64,000 bases of DNA from Agelas oroides (GCA_949130485.1 OX422185.1:17735353-17799352), one strand, 5' to 3'. Shown: positions 40,901 through 51,676, counted from the first letter of the stretch. The notes: generated from the sequence alone by a model not told the origin. Made by a program: numbers and translations.

Positions 40901-42511
40901 TGAATATTATTCCATTGCGTATTTCGAGCACATCACCAAGTTTGATGCGCTGTAGCGCTGAACTTCCGCTAAGGGTGGGGCTCATACGTGCTATATGTAA
41001 ACGCATGAATATCACGAAGCGCGTATGAGCCCCACCCCTAGCGGAAGCTTAGTGCTACAGTGCGTCAAACTCGGTGATGTGCTCGAAATATGTGACGGAA
41101 TAATATTCGAATTCTATCCAGGACTGCCACATATGTGGTAAATCAATTGTGGTTTTCCACCGGTCAGCTTGCCTGTTGCAAGACTTGCTGTACATGTATG
41201 AACTCTTGGCTCTACGGAGCTCTAGCTGAGCGATGCTTAGGGAAAGGCTTGAAAAATATCGGAACAGTACTTACTACGGTACACTAAGGTGCCGTACGTT
41301 AGCTAGCAGTTAGAACTTGCTGCGATAGCCACTTGCTGTTGGTTTCTGTTACAAACTTACTCCCATAGAATTCACCAGAATTTTGGTCCTGCAATACAGT
41401 TCTACCCCACCAAGGGGCGTGGCTAAACGGCTGTGACCATTTGCTGCATAATTGATTTGTGTACTTCTTCTCTTGTTGCAGCTGTCAACAATTATGGTTT
41501 CTGTACAAGCAGCCCGGATAAATGGTCTTTTCGCACTGCTGTTGATTAGCTTGCTCTGTAAGTATGTGGGGAGGGAGGGAGGGAGGGAGGGAGGGAGGGA
41601 GGGAGGGAGGGAGGGAGGGAGGGAGGGAGGGAGGGAGGGAGGGAGGGAGGGAGGGAGGGAGGGAGGGAGGGAGGGAGGGGGAGGGGGAGGGGGAGGGGGA
41701 GGGGGAGGGAGGGGGAGGAGAGAGGAAGGGAGAGAGGAAGGGAGGGAGGGAGGGAGGGAGGGAGGGAAGGAGGGAAGAAGAGAGGGTGGGAAAAAGGAAG
41801 AGAGGGAGAGTGTGTAAGAAGAGGTGAGTGGAGGGAGAGAGGAGATGGTAGGAGGGGGTGAGGGCTGGAGGAGGGAGAGGGTGGGAGGAGAGAGAGTGGA
41901 AGAAGGGAGAGGGTGAGAGGAGAGAGAGGGTGGAAGGAGGGAGAGGTGGAAGGAGGGAGAGGGTGGGAGGAGAGAGAGGGTGGGAGGAGAGAGGGTGGGA
42001 GGAGGGAGAGGGTTGGAGGAGAGAGATGAAGGAAAAGAGCAGAGGTGAGGAGGGGGGGAGAGGCAAAGAAGATAAAGAGAAAGATAGAGGAGAGGATTTG
42101 CTGTCACGACCGTTTCTTTTGTTTCTTTTCTCAGCATTTGCACAAGTGGAAGGCTTTGTGGTGAGTGTAGTACACACAAGTTTAGTTCACATTGTCGTGC
42201 TGTAGTGTGAGTCGTGTGCTTTGCCTCTTCCTCCTCTTCCCTTTTCCCTCCCTCCCTCCCTCCCTCCCTCCCTCCCTCCCTCCCTCCCTCCCTCCCTCCC
42301 TCCCTCCCTCCCTCCCTCCCTCCCTCCCTCCCTTCCACCCTCCCACCCACCCTTCCAACACTCAAAGGTATTTTTCATATACAAAGACCACCTTAAGAGA
42401 AGCTACTTTTGGGCTATATTTGTGATCGGGATTGCCGTGGTCTTCGAGGCCATTGCGACTGACATCATTGTATTCACAGTACCAAGCGAAGCCCAACCTA
42501 ATAGTTCATAA
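37948..42511 (+). CDS. Three-pass membrane protein, 137 aa, 5 exons (plus-strand paralog)
   Basis: Exons are 37948-38067, 39407-39454, 41482-41557, 42135-42160 and 42368-42511. They total 414 nt with the stop, with phases 0,0,1,0. Splice sites are clean (ATG|gtaaat, cttttgcag|AAA, GTG|gtgagt, gttgcag|CTG, T|gtaagt, tctcag|CA, GTG|gtgagt, caaag|GTA). The protein has a 40-residue polar N-tail starting MSTYGTVASGSDDKQPLFAA. TM1 is about 42-64, KYVLGVFLAFVIFNLV onward. TM2 is about 71-95, GLFALLLISLL onward. A basic loop KDHLKR follows. TM3 is 103-128, with W105, IFV and T121-D122-I123. The tail ends EAQPNSS. Exon sizes, phases and the TM3 core match the minus-strand gene. Function is unknown; the tail lacks the partner's glycosylation sites. 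Confidence 0.85.
38525..38867. mobile_element. F2 composite element, close to the 29480 copy
   Basis: TAGCCTCATTCCCAGGCCTT, then TTATCACGTGAATGACG, then CTACCTAGGTAGACAGAGAG on the left, and GAAGGCCTGGGAACAAGGCTA on the right. The middle block (CTTATCTTGTAGTTTCTGCC) is inverted relative to 29480. In intron 1 of the plus-strand gene. Confidence 0.65.
38928..39330. mobile_element. Palindromic element with about 115-bp arms
   Basis: GTAACCAAACGTGAAATGGA and GTACAGTGGAGCAGTTTGTG on the left return inverted on the right (CACTGTACTTACGCTCCATA, CCGTTTCACGTTTGGTTAC). Confidence 0.7.
39331..39371. mobile_element. F2 short palindrome
   Basis: GCCTCGTTCCCAGGCTCTCC faces CCTGGGAACGAGGCTA. It ends 36 nt before exon 2 of the plus-strand gene. 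Confidence 0.6.
39482..39806. mobile_element. F1 half-copy joined to a GATGTCATTAGGGCAGG palindrome
   Basis: 39482-39571 is one F1 arm. 39575-39806 is a separate element with perfect ends GATGTCATTAGGGCAGGTCA, inverted at the right. Its interior repeats CCATGGGCAAAATGTCAGTTG about five times. Confidence 0.7.
40066..40131. mobile_element. F1 half-copy (other arm)
   Basis: CAAGAGCGCATAAGAACGGG followed by GTAACTCCGTAAAATTTGAA, the arm type opposite to that at 39482. Confidence 0.7.
40505..40656. mobile_element. 150-bp palindromic element
   Basis: GTAGGCAATCAGCAGTGAAT with ATGCTAAGC faces GCTAAGCATATTCACTGCTG and ATTGCCTAC. Confidence 0.65.
40876..41136. mobile_element. F5 element, copy 3
   Basis: A 260-bp near-perfect palindrome, ATATGTGGCAGTCACGGATA facing TATCCAGGACTGCCACATAT. 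In intron 2 of the plus-strand gene. Confidence 0.85.
41563..42080 (+). repeat. (GGGA)n array in intron 3
   Basis: Starts about 6 nt after the donor of exon 3 (plus-strand gene). About 130 bp of pure GGGA is followed by GGGGGA and GAGAGGGTGGGAGGA variants. Complementary to the CCCT array at 42247-42340. Confidence 0.95.
42247..42340 (+). repeat. (CCCT)n array in intron 4
   Basis: About 22 tandem CCCT units ending 28 nt before the exon 5 acceptor. With the array above it flanks microexon 4 on both sides. Confidence 0.95.
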
Positions 42512-42729
42512 CAAATATTATATTAACAACATAATAGTTATTAATAGTTATTAATGTTTGTGCTGTTTGTGTGTATAACAGAGTTGTAAGATGTTGAAAC
42601 TATTATTGTGGTTGTCATGGTTACATATTAGTGAGTAATACATATTTAAGGTCACACATTCCTAAGTACGTGTATGTATGTGTTTAATGGTACATATATA
42701 CACACTGTATATACGTGTTTATATAATAA

Positions 42730-43085
42730 TATTATCACCATAGCACAAAGCTATACAGGAAAATATCACGAGTTTGTTGCTGTCTGTATTGTTACGAGTG
42801 TGCAGCACGGGTAACAATGCCAACGGCAACAAATGGGGTATTTTTTCCGGTATAGCTTGGTACTATGGTGATGATGATTTTATCATATGAACCTTCGATT
42901 TCATTGCACGTTCAGATGCACACACGTGACTTGTAGTACCTGATACAGATTCTCACGTGACTTGCAGTACTGATACGGATTCTCGCGTGACTTGTAGTAA
43001 AAAATACGGCTTTTTATAAACTGTGTGCAGCTGCAAGGCTTCCCCATTGACCCATACATTAGCGTGAGTTAGACGTATGATAATT
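42730..43085. mobile_element. F9 element, copy 1
   Basis: ATTATCACCATAGCACAAAG, then a hairpin (GTTGCTGTCTGTATTGTTAC facing GTAACAATGCCAACGGCAAC) and TTGGTACTATGGTGATGATG. The tail repeats GACTTGTAGTACCTGATACG and ends CGTATGATAATT. Confidence 0.75.
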
Positions 43086-43212
43086 AAGAGTATTGACGCG
43101 TATGTGTTCGCACATGTGTTTAACAGTATTCATAGTACATGTTAAGCGTATTGATATGTGTTTACTGCATGTATTTAAGGGTACGCATACATGTACGCAT
43201 ACACATACGTGT

Positions 43213-43656
43213 TTAACCCTTTAAACCCTACAGTGCACTTTTGGTTACATCATACTGCGCACTGTGCAGAAAAGATAGTCTGGGGGGTGACATGCACATG
43301 GCGGCTGCTAGGCTTGGCTGTCAAAGCGCCATGGTTGGGACCGGGTGGGCCAATTCTTGCCCTGGCTGCATGGACAGGCTTAGAAAACGCTACTCTCACC
43401 TTGTAGCGGGTTCATTTCTGGCAGGGAAGGCTGCTTGGGCTCTGAGTGGGTGTATGACAACCGAGAGTGCTGACTATTGCATGCTCGTTAATGAGTGGGC
43501 GTGGTCAAGGTCACGAGTCTGCTTGCTAAGACTGGAAGTGGACTTAGGTTCGGTTTTGGAGTCAGAGCTGGGACAGAAATGGAGATACGGTGCGTTAAAG
43601 GCATGTATAGGCTAAAACTGGTCTCAAGTGAAAATAATTCAGGGTTTAAAGGGTTA
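43213..43656. mobile_element. F12 element, copy 2
   Basis: TTAACCCTTTAAACCCT at the left is exactly inverted at the right (AGGGTTTAAAGGGTTAA). The GC-rich interior has open frames of about 120 codons that look incidental. Confidence 0.75.
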
Positions 43657-43703
43657 AGAGTATTGAATGTATGTGTTTAAGGATATTAAGGGTATACGTA
43701 CAT

Positions 43704-43963
43704 CAAGAGCGCATAAGAACGGGCGGCTAGAGTAAGAGCGTGTAACTACGTAAAATTCGAAACCGGGCGGAATTTACCGCCAGTACTAAAAATAGTAACA
43801 CGCCCTGCACACGCTGCGTTGACATAGGCCCTATGCATTGTTGCTAAGCGCGCACGTGACCAGGTGTTCTATTTTTAGTACAGTTCAATAATTTTGCCCG
43901 GACTACGGGCTTCTATTGGAGTTACACGCTCTTACTCTAGCCGCCCGTTCTTATGCGCTCTTG
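43704..43963. mobile_element. F1 element, copy with clear target duplication
   Basis: Full length. CAAGAGCGCATAAGAACGGG faces CCCGTTCTTATGCGCTCTTG. GTACAT lies on both sides. Confidence 0.85.
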
Positions 43964-44281
43964 GTACATACATGTTGAAGAGTATTGATGTGTGTGTTTT
44001 AGAGTACATGCTAGGGTATGCATACGCTGTGGTATTGTGACCATTGTGACTGACATCATTGTGTTGTAATTAACAAAACCAACACGTGAACTGTACGTGG
44101 TTTATATATAACAAACACTCTCCTCACGTGTTGAAACTATTATTGGCATAATTATTAGAGTAATTATGACATTGTACTTATTTCATTCCTGAGCCAATTA
44201 AACATACTAAAAGAAATATTTTCTACTCAGACTCTTGTCGGAGTTTGAGCGGGGTTTCGTTTGTGTTGTCATAATAGATTC

Positions 44282-44642
44282 TACAGTGGAACCTCTCTAC
44301 TACGGACACCATTGGGACCAAAATATGTCCTGATTAGTGAGGTGTCCTTATTTCAGGGGGAGAATAATATGTGGCAGTCCCGTGTAGAAATCGAAGATTT
44401 TTCCATCGCATATTTCAATCGCATCGCTGCGTTCAAAGCATCGTATCACTGAACTTCTATTAAGGGCGGGGCTCATACGTGCTTCGTAGACTCATTAGAT
44501 ATTTATGCATCTATGAAGTGCGTATGAGCCCCGCCCTTGACGGAAATTCAGTTATATGGCGCTTCAAACACAGCAATGTGATTGAAATACACGACGGAAT
44601 AATCTTCGATTTCTACACAGGACTTTAAGAGGTTTCACTGTA
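44282..44642. mobile_element. Pogo-like element carrying an F5 insertion
   Basis: TACAGTGGAACCTCTCTACT at the left and AAGAGGTTTCACTGTA at the right are typical pogo-family ends. F5 occupies 44367-44624 inside. A left end alone is seen at 62861 (GCAGTGGAGCCCCTCTAAAA). Confidence 0.65.
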
Positions 44643-44756
44643 CCAGCAAGCTTTCCTTGCCCAGCTCTAAGATTTGTCTTCTGTATCTGAGCATGCTGTC
44701 CAACCTTCTCAATCAGTGAGAAAAAACCATGGTGATGGCTACCAATATTAGTAGAG

Positions 44757-44990
44757 TAATGCGCCTATCAACTACCCCCTTATTGATGGGGATTATAAGG
44801 GGGGGTTGACTGAAGACAGAGCCCCAATAGTCAGGAATTTGATTACCTCAGACTGCATAGTTTAACAGTATGAGTCAAATCCCATCTTTTCAAGGGGATT
44901 TGATTACAGGGTCTGCCCCACTATAGGGGCAATTGATGTTTTAATTAGTCAAATCCCCACCATGCCCCACTACAGCCCGATTTGGGGGGG
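44757..44990. repeat. Dispersed repeat, uninterrupted copy of 36249
   Basis: AACTACCCCCTTATTGATGG, GGGGATTTGATTACAGG and ATTGATGTTTTAATTAGTC share order with 36249-36600. Confidence 0.5.
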
Positions 44991-45665
44991 TGGTGCATTA
45001 CATTGATACATTAGAAATGTTAGACATTCTTATTACATTCCTGAGCCAATTAAACGCACTAATTGACTCAGATTGAATTACCATGTATGAATATGATTAT
45101 CTTTCCAGCCTCAGCATGCCATTCCTGTTGGTTCATAGACAGTAAATTAATTGTGGTTTTCCACTGTCAGCTGCTTGTTGCAAGACTTCTGCAATACATA
45201 CTGTACTACGGTGATACATACTTACTGTATCATAAGTCTAATTGAGTTAATGTGGAAGTCTTACAGATACACAGATAAAGTGAATCATGTGAGAATGCCA
45301 AGGGCTGTTTCGTAAATCAATTTTAGTTTCACTATACAGGCCACCATATGCATTTGCGTAGCACTAATTCAATATCTTATAAGCAATCTCTTCTTGTATA
45401 CAGTGCGCAGTTGTAGGGTACATGTAACATGTAATTGTTCATCTATGTACTAAATAGGCTATTGTAGTTACAATATGGGTTAAAATGAGGTCTAAGTTCG
45501 CATAGACAGTAAATTAATTGTGGTTTTCCACTAGCCAGCTATGCTTGTTGCAAGACTTTACAATCTGCTGTAACATTACCAGAAACAGTGGTGTCAAAGA
45601 TTTGCCATTTGAGGCCATTTTGACTGTCTTAACAGTACCAAAAACTTAACTGATATGTGCTCTTC

Positions 45666-46082
45666 ATACCGTGTAGCGCTAAATTTTCGAGGGTCTACAT
45701 TTTCGCGAATAGCAGTTTTTGAACATCTCATTGAAATAATTTCACGAATTTGCTGTCTAAACCACGTGCGCGCATTCCGCAAACGTAATGTACTATGGGC
45801 GTGGCATACAAGCCTAGTTCTATCTAATACGAACTGTCACACTGTCATCCGCTTGAGCTCGCAGCTGTCAGCAAGGCAGTGCCTACTTCGAAGGTATCTC
45901 TTTTGGAGAGCGTCCTTTTCGGATTCAGCAGCATAGTCCCCGGGATGTTGTCCATCAAATCTCTTGCAGTCAGAGCGTGAAAACTGTGGTTCACGCGTCA
46001 AAAATTTTCGTTGAAATATTTTCACAAAGGGTTGAAAATTCACGAAATTAAAGACCCGCGAAATTTTAGCGCTATATGGTAT
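45666..46082. mobile_element. F10 element, copy 3
   Basis: ATACCGTGTAGCGCTAAATT faces AATTTTAGCGCTATATGGTAT. The interior matches the 26283 copy (GAGCTCGCAGCTGTCAGCAA). Confidence 0.75.
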
Positions 46083-46354
46083 TACATTGATGTGTGAGAT
46101 ATTGAAACTAATAGTATTGTCTTAACATTGTAATTAAGCATTCTTGAGCCAATTAAGCATGCTACAGCTGGTTTGTGTTTTGCTCAAGAATCAGGCAGGC
46201 ATCGGCTTCTGTATGTCATAACAAAACTAACAGCTTTCTTTGATAGCTTCAGTGTAAATAAAATTCGTTTTCTAGTGTGCGTAAACATCCTGGGGGGCAA
46301 AAAAAAATGATGACTGTCACAATTAGCATTAGAGTAATTATGTAATCAGTGTAT

Positions 46355-46547
46355 ATACCGTATGGCGAGAAATTTTCGCGGGACAAAATTTTCGCAGATT
46401 GGCCGCTGGCAAAGATTTCGCGAAAATATTTTCGCGGTTCGACGATCACAAAGCACAAAGCACGACGATCACAAAATTTCACGGTTAAAATTTTCACGGT
46501 CTGAGGCAAATCCGCGAAAACCGCGAAAATTTCTCGCCATACGGTAT
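46355..46547. mobile_element. F10-related short element
   Basis: ATACCGTATGGCGAGAAATT faces AATTTCTCGCCATACGGTAT, with TTTCGCGG motifs throughout. Confidence 0.75.
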
Positions 46548-46965
46548 ATATTTATGAGACAATACATAAAACGATATATATTTATATGAGATGACATTAA
46601 GTACCCAGATGCTGACATAGAAAGTTGTGGCAGTGAATAAAAACAAATAAAAAAATAAACAAACAAACAAAGAAATAAAAACAAATGAATAAATTAGCAA
46701 GTTGATGACTCCTTTAAGTGTTGATATATGAATGTTAAGTCCACAATGTTGAAAATAATTTCTTAAAATTAGAATACATATGCTTAATAAGAATGCTACA
46801 TGTCATGTGTGTGCGCTGAAACCAGACCCTCGCACTTATGACGGTTCCATGACCACACCAGACAAACAACCCTAACCTACAGGTAGTGAGACGGCAGGAT
46901 GATAGATGACACGAAAAAAACCATGGGAAAATTTACCAAACCATGCCTACTAAATTTAACATATA

Positions 46966-47335
46966 ATTATCACCATAGTACAAAGCTATACCGGAAAATA
47001 TCACGAGTGTGTTGCCGTCTGTGTTGTTACGAGTGCGCAGCACGAGTAACAATACAGACGGCAACAAACGAGTGATGTTTTTTTCCGGTATAGCTTGGTA
47101 CTATGGTGATAATGATTTTATCATACGAACCTTCGATTTCATTGCACGTTCAGACGCAGCGCATGTGACTTGTAGTACCTGATACGGATTCTTGCATGAC
47201 TTGTAGTACTGATACGGATTGTCGCGTGACTTGTAGTAAAAAATACGGCTTTTTATAAACTGCGTGCAGCTGCAAGGCTTCCCCATTGACTCCCATACAT
47301 TAGCGTGAGTTAGATGTATGATAATACTGCATACT
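46966..47335. mobile_element. F9 element, copy 2
   Basis: Full length. ATTATCACCATAGTACAAAG at the left, with CTTGGTACTATGGTGATAAT closing the hairpin at about 47112, then the GTAGTACCTGATACGGATTC tail. Confidence 0.8.
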
Positions 47336-47428
47336 TCCATACTATATGTCGGTTAGGCTGTATGAATTATAAGTTCTTTGTAAATTACCATCACAACATG
47401 GCTTCTCAGTTGGCCCTACAAAAATTAA

Positions 47429-47575
47429 GGGGAAGGTTATCTGTTACCAACTTGAGCTCGGAAAATAACTTGCCGACATTTCTACTGAATGCTCCAGTCG
47501 TCATCAGGGCGATGACAACTGTGCAGGGCCTCCTTCCCTTTCTGAGCTCAAGTTGGTAACAGATAATCTTCCTCT
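47429..47575 (-). mobile_element. F11 element with hammerhead-like core, copy 2
   Basis: GGAAGGTTATCTGTTACCAA faces TTGGTAACAGATAATCTTCC. On the minus strand 47471-47508 reads CTGATGA, CGACTGGAGCATTCAGTAG, AAATGTC: the same core as 26449-26481 with two changes. Confidence 0.55.
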
Positions 47576-47809
47576 TCATCACAAACTGGCAGTTGTCATT
47601 TGATATCTGCAAACTACTTAAGAAATATAGAGAAAGTAAGTTAACTTATTTAGGAAGTGAAATGGCAGGAAGCAGCTAAACAAGTTAATTCTTAAAACCA
47701 TGAGAATATTTACATATTATGAAAATTACTGCTGCGCTCAGACTACACATTGGTTGTTTTGTATGTGGTTTGTAAGTATTCGATTACATTGAAGTGGGTT
47801 TGTGACATT

Positions 47810-48236
47810 TTCATGTCCAGTGTTCAAGCTCATGTCTACTGTTCAAGTTCATGTCCAGTGTTCAAGTTCATGTCCAGTGTTCAAGTTCATGTCCGGTGTT
47901 CAAGTTCATGTCCAGTGTTCAAGTTCATGTCCAGTGTCCAAGTTCATGTCCGGTGTTCAAGTTCATGTCCGGTGTTCAAGTTCATGTCCAGTGTTCAAGT
48001 TCATGTCCAGTGTTGAAGTTCATGTCCAGCGTCCAAGTTCATGTCCAATGTTCAAGTTCATGTCCGGTGTTCAAGTTCATGTCCAGTGTTCAAGTTCATG
48101 TCCAGTGTTCAAGTTCATGTCCAGTGTTCAAGTTCATGTCCAGTGTTCAAGTTCATGTCCAGTGTCCAAGTTCATGTCCAGCGTTCAAGTTCATGTCCAG
48201 TGTTCAAGTTCATGTCCAGTGTTGAAGTTCATGTGT
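47810..48236 (+). repeat. 19-bp minisatellite (about 22 copies)
   Basis: The unit is TTCAAGTTCATGTCCAGTG. Because 19 is not a multiple of 3, all three frames stay open and give the same 19-residue peptide in different registers. This is not evidence of a gene. Confidence 0.95.
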
Positions 48237-48250
48237 CCAATTAAGAAACG

Positions 48251-48294
48251 GGAAGTGAAATGACAGGAAGTGAAATGACAGGAAGTGAAATGGC
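48251..48294 (+). repeat. 15-bp triplicate
   Basis: GGAAGTGAAATGACA three times directly after the minisatellite. A single related unit is at 47656. Confidence 0.8.
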
Positions 48295-48299
48295 AGAAC

Positions 48300-49610
48300 T
48301 ACATAGCTATAACTGAGTCCTCAAAAGTTTGGGAACATCTGTTTATAGATTGTGTTGCTAAAATTAGAATCCTCTCCCAGACCCCAGGTACCGTGTTTCA
48401 TAGGGGTTGGTCCGTACAGGTTTGTAGGTAAATCACCATCATGATGGCAATGCATTTTAAACAGGTGATATGTGTGTTTCCTTTCAGTAGCTTCTCATTT
48501 GGCTCCTGCATAAAAGAAAAGAAAGTTCATTGTTACAAATATTGAAATCGGAAAACTTTTGCTATTGTATTGACTGAATGCTTTATGTAATTGTTGTCAT
48601 GGCAACAGTGAAGAAGGTGTCAATATTGAGGTGATTGTATAGCCATGTGCTACTGCAAGGTTACACAGCATTGGAGGTCAAAGGTCAATCGCTCCTCCGT
48701 TCCTGTCTCCTCATCACTGCAGTCCGGTAGCTAGGAGGAACATCCGCATCCAGTCCTCCTTCCCAGATGGTAAGCAGTTATAGTCATGTGCTCAGACCAT
48801 GTTCTCCTCCTGGCAAGAAAAAGTCTTGTGAACTAAGTCAAATTTCTTGGTCCTATCACCAGAATGTGGTAAGGACCAATGAGATTGTGAGATTGACCGT
48901 TACTTATTGCACAGCACTTCCTTTACAGCAGTAAAATTTTTCATCGACATTTTGTGAACAGCTGTGTCAAAAAATGTTTCAACTAGTTATAAAATCGTGC
49001 GCATAAGGTCCATTGATTGACAGGAAGTGACAAGACAGGAAGTATGTACACTACAGGAAGTGGATGAAACCCTTGAAGTACATTTTTAGAAGTGTTACTA
49101 AAATTAGAACTGAGCTAACATGATACTGCTTGTACAGACCCCAATTCACGTGTTTCATGGCTAGGTTTTTTTAAAGGGAAATATAGTTAATTTGATAGTA
49201 AGATTACGTAGCTGCATGTCTTCTCACTACTTACCAAGCTGGAAGCTCCCCAAAGGGGGAATACTGAGAATAAGGAAATATGTACTATGTAGGTTGTGAC
49301 TTAACTGTGAGCAGAAATGACCTGTTACTAAAAACAGAGCGTAGTTGAGTAGTTGTGAGTAATGTCCCTAGACTCCCCCTCTTCCTTATATGGCTGACAG
49401 CTACAGTCAGCTGAGTGCTCTTCCAAACTTTCTTTTCTACACAAACGTTCCGGCTTAACTAAATTCACCGACAGCTAGTGTGTTCTTTGAATCAATACTA
49501 GTCTGGTACCCAGACGCTTGGTCTGGGTTCAAGACTAGTACTAGTCTGGTACCCAGACGCTTGGTCTGGGTTCAAGACTAACTCAATACCAGCAGGATTG
49601 CATTGTGCAT
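48300..49610. other. No gene seen; F3 fragment and short tandem duplication
   Basis: 48787-48990 is an F3-type arm (AAGTCAAATTTCTTGGTCCT, GGTAAGGACCAATGAGATTG). 49499-49581 is a 43-bp unit (CTAGTCTGGTACCCAGACGC, TTGGTCTGGGTTCAAGACTA) in tandem twice. The rest is unremarkable. Confidence 0.5.
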
Positions 49611-49830
49611 GAACAATCAACGAACCACATCTTCCTTTAAAAATGCCTAGATATAAATGTTATGCAAAGTCACCCACTGGACAGGACGTGTTTCAGCCAA
49701 TAGCAGACCTCATCAGCTGCACTGGGGTGACCGGGAGATGGGGCCTGCTATCTCATGCACAGAATGCAGTCAGATGGCTGGCTTTATCCAAAAAGTCGGT
49801 AGAAGCTTGCTTGCTTGGACAAACCTCTTA
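49605..49830 (+). pseudogene. piggyBac-like transposase C-terminal remnant (repeat copy A)
   Basis: A dispersed repeat also found near 57640, 56990, 61505 and partly 25020. Read loosely it gives MPRYKCYAKS, then DREMGPAISCTECSQMAGF. Across copies the conserved pieces are a basic-PRC-x-V motif and a later D-x-EM...ISC-x2-CSQ. That spacing recalls the cysteine-rich end of piggyBac transposases (RRC-x-VC ... ETxYxCxxC). Frames are broken. The assignment is tentative. Confidence 0.35.
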
Positions 49831-50357
49831 TACATATATCAAACTCATTTCACAGCAAATAATAAAAAATTTAAGTAAAATGTCCACACAAATGCTATTT
49901 TACAGAACTGAGCATGCATATACTATTATAATAGAAGATAGTTTCCATGGTTACATTTAATGGTTTTGGTGCCACTGTTACAGCCACCGACAGGTGTCCA
50001 CACGCATGTTACAAAGAAAGAGACATGTTGCTATGGCAACATGAGTGAATACACCTTGTTCTTTATAAATGCCTATCTGTTACTTTGAATACAGTTGCAG
50101 TCAACATTGTGTACACAAATATACATTACAATATACTCACTTGTGGGTTGTGTGTATAAACGACAGCTGTGAATGTACCGTTGCCATTGTAGATTTATAT
50201 TCTCATTGGGATAATGTAGATATATGATCATGTGATCATGGCACTTGATAGTGTGGGAGCAACAGTACTATAACAGCTGTCATTTACACAGCTCACTATA
50301 ATATTCAGCCGGTAGAATTGATTTTTATTTTACTTTAGCTAACACATCGTGTCAACT

Positions 50358-50680
50358 CTTAGTCTTGCGCCCAGACCCCACCCTCTCACAAGGAAAAAGG
50401 ATCTGGTGAACCAAGTCAAATTTCTTGGGCTAGCATGCACTTTTGCAACTAGTGTAACCTAGCAACGTTCGAAACATTTTGGGCCACACCCACCTAAAAA
50501 TGTTGAAATACCCATAGCACATAGACAAGAAAATTTTTTCTGTTGTAAGGGAAGTGCTACATACATAATACTTAACCATCTCACGTTCGATCTCCTTGGT
50601 CCTTGCCACATTTTGGAGATATGTGCAAGAAATTCGACTTGTTCACCAGACTGTTTCTCACCAGGAGGTGCACGCAAGAG
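50358..50680. mobile_element. F3 element
   Basis: TAGTCTTGCGCCCAGACCCC faces a degraded AGGAGGTGCACGCAAGAGACTAG. Inner inverted arms AAGTCAAATTTCTTGGGCTA and GAAATTCGACTTGTTCACCA. Confidence 0.6.
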
Positions 50681-51477
50681 ACTAGCCCATTCTCCTTCTC
50701 ATGAGAGAAAACAGTCAGTGATGTCGAATTTCTTGGCCACAGGGTTAGTTTTTCTGTCGAGCTGGACTTCTCAAGGGCAAGAGATGGTCTAGCTAGATAG
50801 ACTAGAGCCAAGTGAAATCAAGCAGCATTTGTGCGAAAATTTGTGACACATCTGCTCCAAAACACCTGAGTAGAGATGCAAAATTATATTTGCTGTAACT
50901 AAGGAAGTACCATTAATGCCTAGACCTTACCACATTGTAAGAAAAATTTGACTTGGTAAAACAGTGGGAGGTGGCACACACAGTGTAGGCATGAGAATAG
51001 AGGCTAATGTAACAAAGCAATGTTGAAAAACATTTGCCCCAATTAATAAGATGCGAAATCTTACTGCTAGTGGAAATGTTGCATAATAGTTGATGCATGT
51101 ACATGAAATCTCCTTGGCCCTTACCACATTTAAGAAGAAGCCCAAGAAATTTGGTAGATCAGACCATCTCTCAGGCACATGGGAGGCATGTATACAATGT
51201 CATGGTCTGCATGTGATCAAATTGTTATCACAGACAAGCTTATGTGCTTTGGCTTGCAGTTTGCATTGTGTGGATGGTTGCTATAGCAACAGACATTTAT
51301 ACTGCTAACATGGTTACTAAACTCGATACTGGTTTGTTCACCGGCTCGAATTTCTTCACAGTTCTGTTTTGGGATATTATTCCCTAATTGTTATGTAATA
51401 AAGCGTGTTGGAATTGGTTGCCAAGCAACCATATGACTATTATGTAATGGGTAATTTATGCTGCTGGGATATATTTA

Positions 51478-51594
51478 TGTTATAGCACAGGTTGCCGGAA
51501 ACATAGTAATCAAACACTGTCTTTAGGCTATGCCCTCGGACTTGTTTTGCTTGCTGCTAGAAATCCCTGGCACCGTGCTATAATAATTTCACCT
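51478..51594. mobile_element. F14 element, copy 2
   Basis: TTATAGCACAGGTTGCCGG faces AATCCCTGGCACCGTGCTATAA, more diverged than 4649-4762. Confidence 0.6.
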
Positions 51595-51676
51595 GTTACT
51601 AGGGTAATAATATGATTATATATAGTTACAAAGACATGCTCTAACAAAGTATTGTTAATTCTCTCATATATTATAT

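Noticed and set aside
41349-42425. Frames of up to 338 codons over the GGGA and CCCT arrays
   Set aside because: Simple-repeat translation. The real coding here is the short exons at 41482-41557, 42135-42160 and 42368-42511.
43241-43615. 124-codon open frame
   Set aside because: Lies wholly inside the F12 element, with no known motif and a diverged relative at 6481 that does not keep it open.
47750-48263. Cys/Ser/Val repeat proteins in three frames
   Set aside because: Artefact of a 19-bp minisatellite whose unit is free of stops in every frame.
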